A stretch of DNA of 64,000 nucleotides from Pseudomonas viridiflava. Its GTDB lineage: Bacteria > Pseudomonadota > Gammaproteobacteria > Pseudomonadales > Pseudomonadaceae. The notes beneath the pieces were generated by a model, which was not told the origin of the DNA, did not search any database, and saw only the letters and a list, made by a program, of their open reading frames with translations. This document shows positions 49,668 through 57,940 of this stretch, piece after piece (positions within the stretch are counted from its first letter, which is position 1; each line of letters opens with the position of its first letter). A program made the position numbers and the translations under genes. The stretch lies in assembly GCF_900583165.1 (NCBI RefSeq), contig NZ_UTKY01000116.1:94585-158584 (forward strand), given 5' to 3'.

Positions 49668-50039
49668 TCAACGGTGACCGCCGCGGCCTCCTCCGTGATC
49701 GGAGCCCCGGCCATGACCACGACCGCGGTTGCCACCATGATCCCCCCAGCCCTGGTTCGGATAGGGACGATAGCCAGCGCGAGGTCCGGCCGGGTAGTAG
49801 CGCGGTGCCGGCTGATAATAGCGCGGCGCCGAGTAGTAACGCGGTTGAGGCGCGTAGTAGCGCGGTGCTGGGTAGTAATCACGGCGGTATTGATACGCCG
49901 TGCCACCGCCGTAGTAGTACACCGGCGCCGGTGCGGTGTAGACCTCGGATCGATAGTAGCTCTGGCCTCCATCGTAGTAGGGCACGCAAGCGGAAAGGGT
50001 CAGACCGAATAAAGCGCTGAGCAGCAGTCGTCGATACAT
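49668..50039 (-). CDS. small Tyr/Pro/Gly-rich lipoprotein with PRYY repeats, 123 aa
   Basis: The lipoprotein signal MYRRLLLSALFGLTLSAC puts the acylated Cys at residue 18. The mature part is low complexity: PVYYYGGG, then four PRYY units separated by AP, QPAP-type linkers, and a C-terminal Gly/Arg/His tail (GRGHGRGSDHGGGRGGHR). Likely surface or periplasmic and largely disordered; the His/Gly end could bind metal. Similar repeats are common in Pseudomonas envelope proteins of unknown role. An AGGAGG-like site precedes the ATG. Confidence 0.78.
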   Translation of the reverse strand: MYRRLLLSALFGLTLSACVPYYDGGQSYYRSEVYTAPAPVYYYGGGTAYQYRRDYYPAPRYYAPQPRYYSAPRYYQPAPRYYPAGPRAGYRPYPNQGWGDHGGNRGRGHGRGSDHGGGRGGHR

Positions 50040-50355
50040 GGCGGCCTCCTGGACCGCGAAAGAGCACCTCCAGCGACGCTGGGGGGCGGCAGTCAGCTTT
50101 CACTGAATGACGAAATGTCTGACATCAAAATCCGAATCTGGTGCGCTTTGGTAACAGATTGATACATCTGTGTAGATCAGCGGATACAGCCTCCAGGCGC
50201 AACTCGCGGATAGAATCCAACGCTTATCAACTTTAACGATTCAGTAAATTTATCTGGCTTGAAACTTTGTCGATTGCGATGATGTCACTATGATATCGCG
50301 CGCAGCCAGGGAGGCTCTAGCGTGCGCCCTTCGCCACTATCGCCGGATTCGATCC
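50040..50355. other. 316-bp divergent intergenic region before the chemoreceptor gene
   Basis: No gene visible. On the plus strand TTGTCG (50267-50272), a 16-base spacer and TATGAT (50289-50294) make a plausible sigma70 promoter for the chemoreceptor. No flagellar sigma28 motif was found. The remainder shows nothing I can support. Confidence 0.45.
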
Positions 50356-51978
50356 ATGAAAATCTCGAGTAAGCTGCTGCTTTCCTTTCTTTTGTGTGCA
50401 CTGGTCACCTTCGGGGTTGGCCTGCTGGGCATCAAAGGTGTCGTTCGGCTCGCTACGGCCCTGGAACTGACGTTCTCCAACAACTTGGTGTCCGTGAGCA
50501 ACACCGCCGCCACCCTCAACGGCCTGGTCGCCCACAACCGCGGCCTGTACCGCTTGTTGGATGCCAGCAAAGGCGACGTCGCACCGCAAGATCGCGACCG
50601 CGTACGCCAGGACGTCGCCAACGAACTTCAGCGCAGCCGGTCCGCCTATGCCACCTACCGCGCCACTCCGCTGGAAGACGACGAACGTGCAGCAGGCGAC
50701 AAGCTCGACCAGATCTGGCCAACCTACATCAGCAGCTCCGAACGCATCATCTCGATGCTCGATGGCGGCCAGCTCGAACAGGCGCGCAGCCAACTTAATT
50801 CCACCAACAATGAGTTGTTCCGTCAGGCGCGCGAGCTGATTCGCGTGATGATCGAGTCTAACAACCGTCAGATCAAGGAAGGCTCCATCGCCGCCGATGA
50901 GCTGCGCAACAGCGCGCTGACCTGGATGATCAGCGGCATCGTATTGGCCTTCATCATTGCAATCACCATTGGTGTGCTGATCACACGCCTGATCACCCGT
51001 CCTATCGCCCAGGCGGTGCAAAGCGCCCAGCGCATCGCGAACGGTGATCTCACTCAAGCCATCGTCACTGATCGCACCGACGAAGCCGGGCAATTGCTGA
51101 TGGCGCTGTCGGACATGCAAGGCGGGCTGAAGAGCACCCTGGTGGAAATTGCCAACGCCTCCGACCAGCTCGCATCGGCCGCCGAAGAACTGAGCGCAGT
51201 CACCGATGAAAGCAGCCGGGGCCTTACCCGCCAGAATGACGAAATCCAACAAGCGGCCACCGCCGTCAACCAAATGACCGCCGCCGTAGACGAAGTGGCG
51301 AGCAACGCCGTCTCCACCTCGGAAGCCTCGCGCCAGGCGACCACCGAAGCCGAGGACGGCCGGCAACAGGTGGCACAGGCGGTGTCCGGCATGAGCTCGA
51401 TGGTGGGCGAGATCAACGATTCTACGCAGTCGGTGGCTGACCTCGCCGGCCAGGTGCGTGAAATCGGCAAGGTGATCGATGTGATCCGTGGCATCGCCGA
51501 CCAAACAAACCTGCTCGCCCTCAACGCGGCCATCGAAGCGGCACGTGCCGGCGAACAAGGTCGCGGTTTTGCCGTGGTGGCCGATGAAGTGCGGGCCCTG
51601 GCCCATCGCACCCAGACCTCCACCGTCGACATCGAAAAAATGATCGGCGAAGTGCAGGTCGGCGCCGATGACGCCGTGGCCGCCATGAACAAAAGCCTGA
51701 CCTGGGCCAACAACACGCAAACCCTGGCGCAGAACGCCGGTGAAGCGTTGCAGCGGATTACCGACAGTGTGGCGAAGATCAACGAGCGCAACCTGGTGAT
51801 CGCCTCTGCCTCCGAAGAGCAGGCCCAAGTGGCCCGTGAAGTGGACCGCAACCTGCTGAACATCCAGGACCTGTCCACCCAGACCGCCGCCGGCGCCCAC
51901 CAGACCAACGCCTCCAGCCAAGACCTGTCGCGCCTGGCCACCTCGTTCAATGTGTTGGTGAGCAAGTTCCAGCTGTAA
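50356..51978 (+). CDS. methyl-accepting chemotaxis protein, 540 aa
   Basis: Start at MKISSKLLLSFLLCALVTFGV; the upstream in-frame codons lack a ribosome-binding site. Layout: TM1 ~6-27, periplasmic four-helix-bundle ligand domain (~28-185), TM2 ~186-209 (WMISGIVLAFIIAITIGVLIT), HAMP ~210-262, then the long signalling hairpin. The conserved tip is IRGIADQTNLLALNAAIEAARAGEQGRGFAVVADEVRALA. No C-terminal CheR-binding pentapeptide. The 4HB sensor type often detects amino acids or organic acids; the ligand is unknown. Orphan, not beside che genes. Confidence 0.95.
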   Translation: MKISSKLLLSFLLCALVTFGVGLLGIKGVVRLATALELTFSNNLVSVSNTAATLNGLVAHNRGLYRLLDASKGDVAPQDRDRVRQDVANELQRSRSAYATYRATPLEDDERAAGDKLDQIWPTYISSSERIISMLDGGQLEQARSQLNSTNNELFRQARELIRVMIESNNRQIKEGSIAADELRNSALTWMISGIVLAFIIAITIGVLITRLITRPIAQAVQSAQRIANGDLTQAIVTDRTDEAGQLLMALSDMQGGLKSTLVEIANASDQLASAAEELSAVTDESSRGLTRQNDEIQQAATAVNQMTAAVDEVASNAVSTSEASRQATTEAEDGRQQVAQAVSGMSSMVGEINDSTQSVADLAGQVREIGKVIDVIRGIADQTNLLALNAAIEAARAGEQGRGFAVVADEVRALAHRTQTSTVDIEKMIGEVQVGADDAVAAMNKSLTWANNTQTLAQNAGEALQRITDSVAKINERNLVIASASEEQAQVAREVDRNLLNIQDLSTQTAAGAHQTNASSQDLSRLATSFNVLVSKFQL

Positions 51979-52062
51979 GTAGCCGGCATCGGGGCAGCGC
52001 TGTATCGTGCAAGGCACACCGGGGCCCACCCGGAACCTTGCACCTTCAGCCTGAACTGACCG

Positions 52063-52275
52063 ATGACCACGCCAACCCTCTGCCCCGCCTGCGGCGCCCG
52101 TAACGACTGCTCCCTGGCCGACCCGCGCACGGCCGATCAAGCCTGCTGGTGCTACAACGTCACCATCGACCCGGCGGTGCTCGAAGCCCTGCCCGATGAG
52201 CTGCGCAACCAGGCCTGCCTGTGCCCGCGATGCGCCCAGGTCGATCAGCAGTTGAAGCAACGCAATGCGCGTTGA
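52063..52275 (+). CDS. cysteine-rich CWC-family protein, 70 aa
   Basis: Small zinc-ribbon-like protein with cysteine pairs CPAC, NDC, CWCYN and CLCPRC spread along 70 residues; the WCYNVTID and LCPRC pattern is the CWC family. Function unknown. The pseudouridine synthase gene starts 11 bases before this gene's stop, in another frame, so the two are translationally coupled. This suggests a shared role in rRNA or ribosome maturation. Confidence 0.88.
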   Translation: MTTPTLCPACGARNDCSLADPRTADQACWCYNVTIDPAVLEALPDELRNQACLCPRCAQVDQQLKQRNAR

Positions 52276-52957
52276 TCGGTTCCTCAGCAACCTTCCCCGT
52301 TTCAATCGCAAGCAGGTGCGCCTGTTACTGGTGGAGCGGCGGGTGACCGTGGACGGCATAGCAGTGAGCGACCCTCACCATGAGGTCCGGGAGTTCAGCC
52401 AGGTGTGCGTTGATGGTGAGGTGCTGCAAGCGCGCAAGCCAGCGCGGTACTTCATGCTGCATAAACCCCAGGGATGTGTGAGTGCTACGTCGGACCCGCA
52501 ACACCCCACGGTCCTCGACTTACTGGATGAGCCTGACAAAGACCAACTGCACATTGCTGGTCGCCTGGATTTCAATACCACCGGCCTCATGCTGATCACC
52601 AATGATGGCCAGTGGTCGCGACGCCTGACGCAACCGCAAACCAAACTGCCCAAGATTTACCTCGTTGAGACTGAGCAAGTGATCGGCCCCGAATATGCGG
52701 CAACCTTTGCAGCGGGCCTGTATTTCGCCTATGAAGACCTCACCACCCAACCCGCCCAGCTGCAAGTGCTCGGGCCGACGACGGCGCGTTTGAGCATCAT
52801 CGAAGGGCGTTATCACCAAGTGAAACGCATGTTCGGGCATTTCAATAACAAGGTGATCGGCCTGCATCGCGAGCGCATGGGGCCTTTGTTGCTGGATGCG
52901 GCGCTCGCGCTGGGTGAATACCGAGCGCTGACTGACGACGAAATCCGACAGGTCTGA
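52265..52957 (+). CDS. rsuA: RsuA-type 16S rRNA pseudouridine synthase, 230 aa
   Basis: The N-terminal S4 RNA-binding domain (MRVDRFLSNLPRFNRKQVRLLLVERRVTVDG) is followed by the catalytic domain, with the nucleophilic Asp in AGRLDFNTTGLMLITNDG. MLHKPQGCVSAT precedes it and IIEGRYHQVKRMFGHFNNKV comes later. The 230-residue length fits RsuA, which modifies U516 of 16S rRNA; RluB/E relatives are alternatives. Coupled to the CWC gene. Confidence 0.85.
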   Translation: MRVDRFLSNLPRFNRKQVRLLLVERRVTVDGIAVSDPHHEVREFSQVCVDGEVLQARKPARYFMLHKPQGCVSATSDPQHPTVLDLLDEPDKDQLHIAGRLDFNTTGLMLITNDGQWSRRLTQPQTKLPKIYLVETEQVIGPEYAATFAAGLYFAYEDLTTQPAQLQVLGPTTARLSIIEGRYHQVKRMFGHFNNKVIGLHRERMGPLLLDAALALGEYRALTDDEIRQV

Positions 52958-53277
52958 TGACCGTTCGGCCGGTGAACGCAAAAAACCATCCGCTCGCCTT
53001 GCGAGGTAGCACCTGTGCTGCTTGAATAAAAATCACCAGCCAATATATGACTGGCGAGTCGCCTATACCTCCAAGAAACACTTTGCCCGCCCGCAACGCT
53101 TGATCTGCGGGCACCTTCGGCAAAATGCCCGCCATAACAATACCCGTCGGCCAGCCTTCACCGGATCGACATGGGCCCTCCTTTCAGGCGTATGCCTACC
53201 TGTCACAAAGCTCGTGCAGAGTTATCCGCGCGCACGGTTATCTGCGCGCACTACCCGCTTGCCAGGAGTCTTACGAC
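52958..53277. other. 320-bp intergenic region before phaG
   Basis: No gene visible. A small hairpin CTCGC-CTT-GCGAG lies near 52993-53005. A weak sigma70-like promoter, TTGAAT (53022-53027), 16 bases, TATATG (53044-53049), could serve phaG. The reading frame open upstream of phaG here has no coding character. Confidence 0.4.
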
Positions 53278-54162
53278 ATGAGGCCAGAAATCGCTGTGTT
53301 GGATATACAGGGTCAGTATCGGGTTTACACGGAGTTCTATCGCGCGGAGAAGGCTGAAAAGACCATCATCCTGGTCAACGGCTCGATGGCTACCACGGCA
53401 TCCTTCGCCCAAACCGTCAAAAGCCTGCATCCGCAATTCAATGTGGTTTTGTACGATCAGCCCTACGCGGGCCGGTCCAAAATCCATAATCGCCATGAGC
53501 AGATGCTGACGAAGGAAGTCGAAGGCCAGATCCTGCTTGAACTCATCGACCACTTTGGCGCCGAGCACGTGCTGTCGTTCTCATGGGGCGGTGCCGCCAC
53601 CTTGGTCGCCCTCGCTCACCGCCCTCGCCGCGTCGAAAAGGCGGTCATCAGCTCGTTCTCCCCGGTCATCAACGCGCCCATGCGTGACTACCTGGAGCGT
53701 GGCGTCGACTATCTCGGCAACCTCGACCGCGACCGCGTTGGCCATCTGGTCAACAGCACCATCGGCAAACACCTGCCGTCGCTGTTCAAGCGCTTCAACT
53801 ACAAGCACGTCAGCAGCCTGGCCGAACATGAATATGGGCAGATGCACTTCCACATCAGCCAAGTGCTTTACAGCGATCGGCTGTGCTACCTCAAGGCCGC
53901 CAAGCAGATCGATATTCCGGTGCTGTTCTTGAACGGCGAATGGGACGAATACACCAGCGCCCAGGACGCCAAGCTGTTTGGCCAGCATGTGGCCAACAGC
54001 AGCTTTAGTACGATTCAGGCGACGGGGCATTTCCTGGACATGGAGCACAAGGCCGCGTGCCGGGATAGCCGGGATGCAGTGGTGGGCTTCTTGAAACCGG
54101 AGCGACAGGTCAATCGATTGCGCTATCACCAGGGCCAGACCCAGCATGCCTTTGCCATTTGA
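53278..54162 (+). CDS. phaG: (R)-3-hydroxyacyl-ACP:CoA transferase PhaG, 294 aa
   Basis: The ATG at 53278 follows AGGAG. The protein begins MRPEIAVLDIQGQYRVYTEFYRAE and ends QHAFAI, matching P. putida PhaG along its length. Alpha/beta-hydrolase fold with the nucleophile Ser102 in LSFSWGGAATL and the His in ATGHFLDMEHK; NGEWDEYT carries the acid. PhaG moves 3-hydroxyacyl groups from fatty-acid synthesis to CoA (or releases them as free acids), supplying medium-chain polyhydroxyalkanoate synthesis from sugars. The related RhlA makes rhamnolipid precursors, but the match is closer to PhaG. No pha synthase genes are in the window. Confidence 0.93.
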   Translation: MRPEIAVLDIQGQYRVYTEFYRAEKAEKTIILVNGSMATTASFAQTVKSLHPQFNVVLYDQPYAGRSKIHNRHEQMLTKEVEGQILLELIDHFGAEHVLSFSWGGAATLVALAHRPRRVEKAVISSFSPVINAPMRDYLERGVDYLGNLDRDRVGHLVNSTIGKHLPSLFKRFNYKHVSSLAEHEYGQMHFHISQVLYSDRLCYLKAAKQIDIPVLFLNGEWDEYTSAQDAKLFGQHVANSSFSTIQATGHFLDMEHKAACRDSRDAVVGFLKPERQVNRLRYHQGQTQHAFAI

Positions 54163-54176
54163 AATGAAGAAACGCT

Positions 54177-54268
54177 TATGTGGGAGCCGGGTTTGCCCGC
54201 GATGCAGACGCCTGGGTGTGTCAGTCACACTCAAGTGACGCTATCGCAGGCAAGCCAGCTCCTACACA
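54177..54268. repeat. diverged REPIN downstream of phaG
   Basis: TATGTGGGAGCCGGGTTTGCCCGCGATG on the left and CGCTATCGCAGGCAAGCC...CTCCTACA on the right form an imperfect inverted pair. The inner GTGTCAGTCACACTCAAGTGAC stretch pairs partially. Confidence 0.8.
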
Positions 54269-54312
54269 AGCATCGTTTGATGCACGTAACCCACACATTT
54301 TTGAAGAAAAAC

Positions 54313-54341
54313 TTCAAATCCAGACGAACATCTGGTACAAA
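54313..54341 (+). promoter_or_regulatory. candidate promoter of tRNA-Gly
   Basis: TTCAAA, 17-base spacer, TACAAA, with the -10 ending 14 bases before the tRNA. The upstream TTGAAG...CTTCAA (54301-54317) forms a small inverted repeat overlapping the -35. Confidence 0.4.
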
Positions 54342-54355
54342 GTCAGCCGCTCTGA

Positions 54356-54429
54356 GCGGGTATAGTTTAATGGTAGAACAGTAGCTTCCCAAGCTTCCGA
54401 CGAGGGTTCGATTCCCTCTACCCGCTCCA
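54356..54429 (+). tRNA. tRNA-Gly, anticodon CCC
   Basis: 74 bases including the encoded CCA. The acceptor GCGGGTA pairs with TACCCGC, the D-arm has GTTTAATGGTAGAAC, the anticodon arm is AGCTTCCCAAGCT with CCC in the loop (reads GGG), and the T-arm contains GGTTCGATTCC. Confidence 0.95.
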
Positions 54430-54474
54430 CTCAGATTTTGGTCTCACGTCAGTTCGCTTCTTGACGGGGATGCT

Positions 54475-54508
54475 TAAAAAACCGGTCCTCTGAGGCCGGT
54501 TTTTTTAT
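54475..54508 (+). terminator. Rho-independent terminator after tRNA-Gly
   Basis: AACCGG and CCGGTT with inner TCC/GAGG pairing, preceded by five A and followed by seven T, 46 bases past the tRNA. Confidence 0.85.
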
Positions 54509-54625
54509 GGCTACGATTTGAACAGTCAGTCGTTTGCGCCGGTCATACCTGTACAAAATTATAATTATGTACAAGTATCAGTCAAAGCGCTCAAGCTTCA
54601 CCGCGCGCAATCATGGAGCCGAGCA

Positions 54626-55150
54626 ATGACACGTCTACTGATTTCAGTGTTGCTGGTATTGAGTATGAGCAGTTGCTCCAATGTCAGCGTCGAGCACTAC
54701 GCTAACCAACAGCCACAGCTGGACCTGGAGCGCTTCTTCAGCAAGCCCGTCAAGGCCTGGGGGATTTTCCAGAAGCGCTCCGGGGAAGTGGCCAAGCGCT
54801 TTGAAGTGGATATTGCCAGTCGCCGCGAGGGTAGCGCCCTGATTCTCGACGAGCGCTTCCTATACAGCGATGGCACGCGTCAACAGCGGGTGTGGACGCT
54901 GACACCCGATGGCCCCGGGCGCTGGCGTGGTCGGGCGGGTGATGTGGTCGGTGAGGCGATCGGTGAAGTGGCGGGGAACGCACTGCGTTGGCGTTATCGG
55001 CTCAACCTGCCGGTGGACGGCTCGGTCTATGAGGTAAGTTTTGATGACTGGATGTACCTGATGGACGAGGACACGTTGATCAACCGCTCAAGCATGACCA
55101 AGTTTGGCGTTGAATGGGGCCAGGTCACATTGTTCTTTCGTCGCCAATGA
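54626..55150 (+). CDS. DUF3833-type lipoprotein, 174 aa
   Basis: Start at the ATG giving MTRLLISVLLVLSMSSCSNVSVEHYANQQPQLDLERFFSKP, with the lipobox Cys at residue 17; a longer frame upstream would bury this signal. Recognisable DUF3833 pieces are LDLERFFSKPVKAWGIFQKRSGEVAKRF, ERFLYSDGTRQQRVWTL, and DDWMYLMDEDTLINRSSMTKFGVEWGQVTLFFR. Function unknown; members are often encoded near fatty-acid or lipid genes. Another small gene follows after 22 bases. Confidence 0.82.
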   Translation: MTRLLISVLLVLSMSSCSNVSVEHYANQQPQLDLERFFSKPVKAWGIFQKRSGEVAKRFEVDIASRREGSALILDERFLYSDGTRQQRVWTLTPDGPGRWRGRAGDVVGEAIGEVAGNALRWRYRLNLPVDGSVYEVSFDDWMYLMDEDTLINRSSMTKFGVEWGQVTLFFRRQ

Positions 55151-55172
55151 AAACGCCACCTGAGGGTGAAAC

Positions 55173-55478
55173 ATGAATATGCACAAGCTGACCGAATTGG
55201 CCGCGAAGGGTGAGGTTCGCGAGTTGGAACTGCTGTCATTGGAAGGTGGATTCTACCTCGCGCGAATCCGGCTGAATCACACTGAAATGACGCTGTTGGG
55301 TGATGATCAACAGCCGCTGCGTATCCGCTCAACGACACACTTGCGCGACCTGTTGCGAGAGGTGACGCCGTTTCCCTGTGTGCTGGTGCAGCACAGCGTC
55401 CACGATGAAATGTGCGGTGTTCGGGAAGGCCCTATTGGCGCGTTGCGCATTCCATTTACGTTGGTTTCATCCGTTTAA
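55173..55478 (+). CDS. small conserved hypothetical protein (DUF6482-like), 101 aa
   Basis: Starts MNMHKLTELAAKGEVRELELLSLEGGFYLARI after GAGGGTGAA and contains a conserved-looking LVQHSVHDEMCG near the C-terminus. It resembles short Pseudomonas cytosolic proteins grouped under DUF6482, from memory. No catalytic motif. Spaced 22 bases behind the lipoprotein gene. Confidence 0.65.
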   Translation: MNMHKLTELAAKGEVRELELLSLEGGFYLARIRLNHTEMTLLGDDQQPLRIRSTTHLRDLLREVTPFPCVLVQHSVHDEMCGVREGPIGALRIPFTLVSSV

Positions 55479-55519
55479 CGTGCGCTGCCTGAACCTGGGC
55501 TTGGAGGACGTTACTATCA

Positions 55520-55544
55520 CCCCTTACCCCTCACCCCTCACCCC
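55520..55544 (-). other. canonical G-quadruplex motif on the minus strand
   Basis: On the minus strand four GGGG runs are separated by the 3-base linkers TGA, TGA and TAA: an unbroken G4-N3-G4-N3-G4-N3-G4 pattern. On the plus strand it is three near-identical heptads CCCCT(T/C)A plus CCCC. It lies in the gap between the DUF6482-like and the small membrane protein genes. Confidence 0.7.
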
Positions 55545-55697
55545 GTAGCTGCACAAGGCGCTCGGTTTTGCTGTCATCGGCAGCCCTCAAGGTGCTGCCA
55601 AAGGACCGTTAGGTATACTTCGGTGAAATCTGACATCAATCAAGGGCAACCTTCTGAAGTATGTCGGCTTGTTCATCTCAAGACCAAAATCACGACC

Positions 55698-56036
55698 ATG
55701 ACTGAGCTCTTAGAACCCTCGCCTAAATCCATCCTTCTGCAGGTGATCGGCTGGGTGCTGGTGTTGCCGCTGCTGGTGTCTTTTGTGAAGCTTCCCTTTC
55801 CTTTTCCGTTGGGCATGCTGCCAAGCCTGGGGGCTATCGTCGCTTCCGTTTATGGCGTGCGCTTTGCCAGGCGCCACGCCAGCCATCGCGTCACAATGAT
55901 GGCGCTGATCGTTACAGTGTTGAACATACTGTCGTTCTTCGGGCTGAGCACCGCGTCATTCCTCAAGGCGCTTTACTATCTTTCGCGGTTTTACTGGTAT
56001 GCGCCGCTCTCCAACTGGGTGTATTGGAACGTTTGA
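55698..56036 (+). CDS. small integral membrane protein of unknown function, 112 aa
   Basis: The ATG at 55698 gives MTELLEPSPKSILLQVIGWVLVLPLLVSFVKLP; a GTG 25 codons upstream (55623) keeps the frame open and cannot be excluded, since neither has a strong ribosome-binding site. Three or four hydrophobic segments: VIGWVLVLPLLVSFV, LGMLPSLGAIVASVYGV, VTMMALIVTVLNILSFFGL and a final aromatic-rich SRFYWYAPLSNWVYWNV. I recognise no family. Confidence 0.6.
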   Translation: MTELLEPSPKSILLQVIGWVLVLPLLVSFVKLPFPFPLGMLPSLGAIVASVYGVRFARRHASHRVTMMALIVTVLNILSFFGLSTASFLKALYYLSRFYWYAPLSNWVYWNV

Positions 56037-56127
56037 ATCGGTGCGTTACTCGATCGCAAGAAACGTAGTTCACCGATAGCTCCGTCGCTCTAGACTTCAC
56101 CTACACCCACCGTCAGGAGCCCGCCCG

Positions 56128-56628
56128 ATGCCCTATGAATACAAGCTCATGCCCTCCCCCGTCGGCCAGCTCACGCTGGTAGCGCGCGATGGAAAACTCA
56201 GCGCGATATTGTGGGAAGCAGAACGCGCTAACCGCGTGCGTCTGGGCGAGCTGCATGAAGCGCCTGAGAGCCCGGTACTGCTGGAGACCGAGCGCCAGTT
56301 GCAGGAGTATTTCGCCGGCACCCGCAACCGGTTCGAACTGGAGCTGGACTTCACTGGTACTGACTTCCAAAAGCAGGTTTGGCAAGCGCTGCTCACCATC
56401 CCTTTTGGCGAAACCCGCAGCTACAGCCAGATCGCCCAGCAGATCGGCAACCCTAAGGCCGTGCGCGCCGTGGGGGCTGCCAATGGGCGTAATCCCATCT
56501 CCATCGTTGCACCTTGTCACCGGGTGATTGGCGCCTCTGGGGGGTTGACCGGGTTTGCAGGTGGCCTGGAAGCCAAGCAATACCTGCTCGCGCTGGAAGG
56601 TACGGGGCAGGCAGAACTGGGCTTCTAG
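56128..56628 (+). CDS. ogt: methylated-DNA--[protein]-cysteine S-methyltransferase, 166 aa
   Basis: Repairs O6-alkylguanine by suicidal transfer to Cys130 in VAPCHRVIG. The DNA-binding helix-turn-helix (TRSYSQIAQQIGNPKAVRAVGAANGRNP) with the Arg finger precedes it. GGLTGFAGGLEAKQYLLALEG closes the active site. No Ada-type N-terminal domain, so Ogt rather than Ada. Confidence 0.95.
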   Translation: MPYEYKLMPSPVGQLTLVARDGKLSAILWEAERANRVRLGELHEAPESPVLLETERQLQEYFAGTRNRFELELDFTGTDFQKQVWQALLTIPFGETRSYSQIAQQIGNPKAVRAVGAANGRNPISIVAPCHRVIGASGGLTGFAGGLEAKQYLLALEGTGQAELGF

Positions 56629-56733
56629 TTAAAACCGTACAAAAGTGTTCACGTTTAAAATTGTAAAAAGAAATTTCAAAGAATCGCTGCGGTCCATAAT
56701 TTCATCACCCACCCTTTTTAAGGAAAAACGGTC

Positions 56734-57159
56734 ATGAAATTCTCCGCAGTCTCTCAATCGCTGTCTCGCTGGGCCGGCAGCCCTAGGACTTTCTATGCGG
56801 CGTTGGCGTTGATCCTGGCGTGGAGCCTGAGCGGGCCGTACTTCCACTACAACGACACCTGGCAACTGATCATCAATACCTCGACCACCATCATCACTTT
56901 CCTGATGGTGTTTCTGATCCAGAACACGCAGAACCGCGACAACGACATCCTGCATATCAAGATCGATGAGCTGTTGCGTGTCAGCAAGGACGCGCAAAAC
57001 GCCGTACTCAGCCTCGACGGCCTCGACCGCAAAGAGTTAGAAAAACTGCGCCAGGAATATCGCAGCATCGGCAACACTGGCACCGTCAGTCTCAACAGCA
57101 GCTGCGGGCATGCAGCCGACGACGCAGCGCCCAGCAAGACCGATTTGAACCAGGCATAA
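56734..57159 (+). CDS. low-affinity iron permease-family small membrane protein, 141 aa
   Basis: Two membrane helices (TFYAALALILAWSLSGPYF and DTWQLIINTSTTIITFLMVFLIQNTQNRD) followed by a cytosolic helix (DILHIKIDELLRVSKDAQNAVLSLDGL). The TSTTIITFLMVFLIQNTQNRD stretch is the hallmark of the FET4-like iron-permease family. Bacterial members are half the size of yeast FET4, and iron transport is not established. AAGGAAAA precedes the ATG. Ends at a strong terminator. Confidence 0.85.
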   Translation: MKFSAVSQSLSRWAGSPRTFYAALALILAWSLSGPYFHYNDTWQLIINTSTTIITFLMVFLIQNTQNRDNDILHIKIDELLRVSKDAQNAVLSLDGLDRKELEKLRQEYRSIGNTGTVSLNSSCGHAADDAAPSKTDLNQA

Positions 57160-57196
57160 AAAACGGCGGTTGGAGAAGATCCAACCGCCGTTTCTC
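57158..57196. terminator. bidirectional terminator
   Basis: Perfect 14-bp stem AAACGGCGGTTGGA / TCCAACCGCCGTTT (57161-57174 and 57180-57193) with loop GAAGA, shared by the convergent iron-permease-family and DUF4142 genes. Confidence 0.92.
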
Positions 57197-57212
57197 ATTC
57201 AAAGCAACGCAA

Positions 57213-57740
57213 TCAACCGTCGCCTTGATGGCCTTTTCCGTAGATGGAGGCCAGGGCGCGAGCCTTCTGCAGACGCTCTTCCAACCTGGGCAGCGTCTCA
57301 TCCACCAGTGCTTTTATCTCCGGCACATCTGACGCCGCGCCTTCCTGTTTGAACAGGGCGATGGCATCTTCGTTTTCCTTGACCTGTTGCGCGGTGTAGG
57401 CGGCATCAAACGAGTCGCCGTCCTTGAGTTCGGGCATCAGGGTTTCGGCTTTATCGACAATCGTCTCCCGCGGCGCCACCGGCAGATCGAGCTTCTTGGC
57501 AATGGCCGCCAGATGCTGGTTGGCCAAGGTGCGCTCGTTGATCACTTCGATGGTGTAGTCCTTGATTTCCTGGGACGAGGTTTTGGCGTGGGCCATGCGA
57601 CTGGTTTCGATATCGGCCATACCTTTGGCCGAAGCCTGCTCGATAAATTCAGCAGGCGACTGGGCGAAAGCATTGCTGGCGCCGAGGCCCAGCAGCATCG
57701 CGAAACTGGCGGTGCGTAACCGGATAGCCATGCGGCTCAT
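57213..57740 (-). CDS. DUF4142-domain periplasmic protein, 175 aa
   Basis: The ATG at 57740 follows GGAGGAA and opens a signal peptide (MSRMAIRLRTASFAMLLGLGASNAFA). The rest is helical with the ferritin-like DUF4142 pattern: SPAEFIEQASAKGMADIETSRMAHAKTSSQEIKDYTIEVINERTLANQHLAAIAKK. Function unknown, but such proteins are often induced by stress. Monocistronic by its terminator. Confidence 0.85.
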   Translation of the reverse strand: MSRMAIRLRTASFAMLLGLGASNAFAQSPAEFIEQASAKGMADIETSRMAHAKTSSQEIKDYTIEVINERTLANQHLAAIAKKLDLPVAPRETIVDKAETLMPELKDGDSFDAAYTAQQVKENEDAIALFKQEGAASDVPEIKALVDETLPRLEERLQKARALASIYGKGHQGDG

Positions 57741-57940
57741 GATGGGTTCCTCCAGGGCAAAAATAGGTGCGGGGGAACACACCCCGCCTTGAATTCGAAT
57801 TTTCAGGGCGGCAAAGGTTTAGAAAAAACTTGCTAGCGCGACGAACGGTCGTCGGCCCGTCTTAGGCAGAAACAATGTACATATGCTTTTTGCACTGGGA
57901 ATACGCCTGACGAACGGAGCAAATTCGATTGGAATGACAA

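Noticed and set aside
50040..50355. Sigma28 (FliA) promoter for the chemoreceptor
   Set aside because: No TAAA-N15-GCCGATAA-like pair at proper spacing; a sigma70-like pair fits better.
50317..52359. 680-codon open frame on the minus strand
   Set aside because: It is antisense to the chemoreceptor and following genes, His/Gly/Leu-rich with no domain, and exists only because high GC removes stop codons from that frame.
53125..53277. N-terminal extension of phaG
   Set aside because: The ATG at 53278 has a good ribosome-binding site and begins exactly where PhaG proteins begin; the extension has no coding character.
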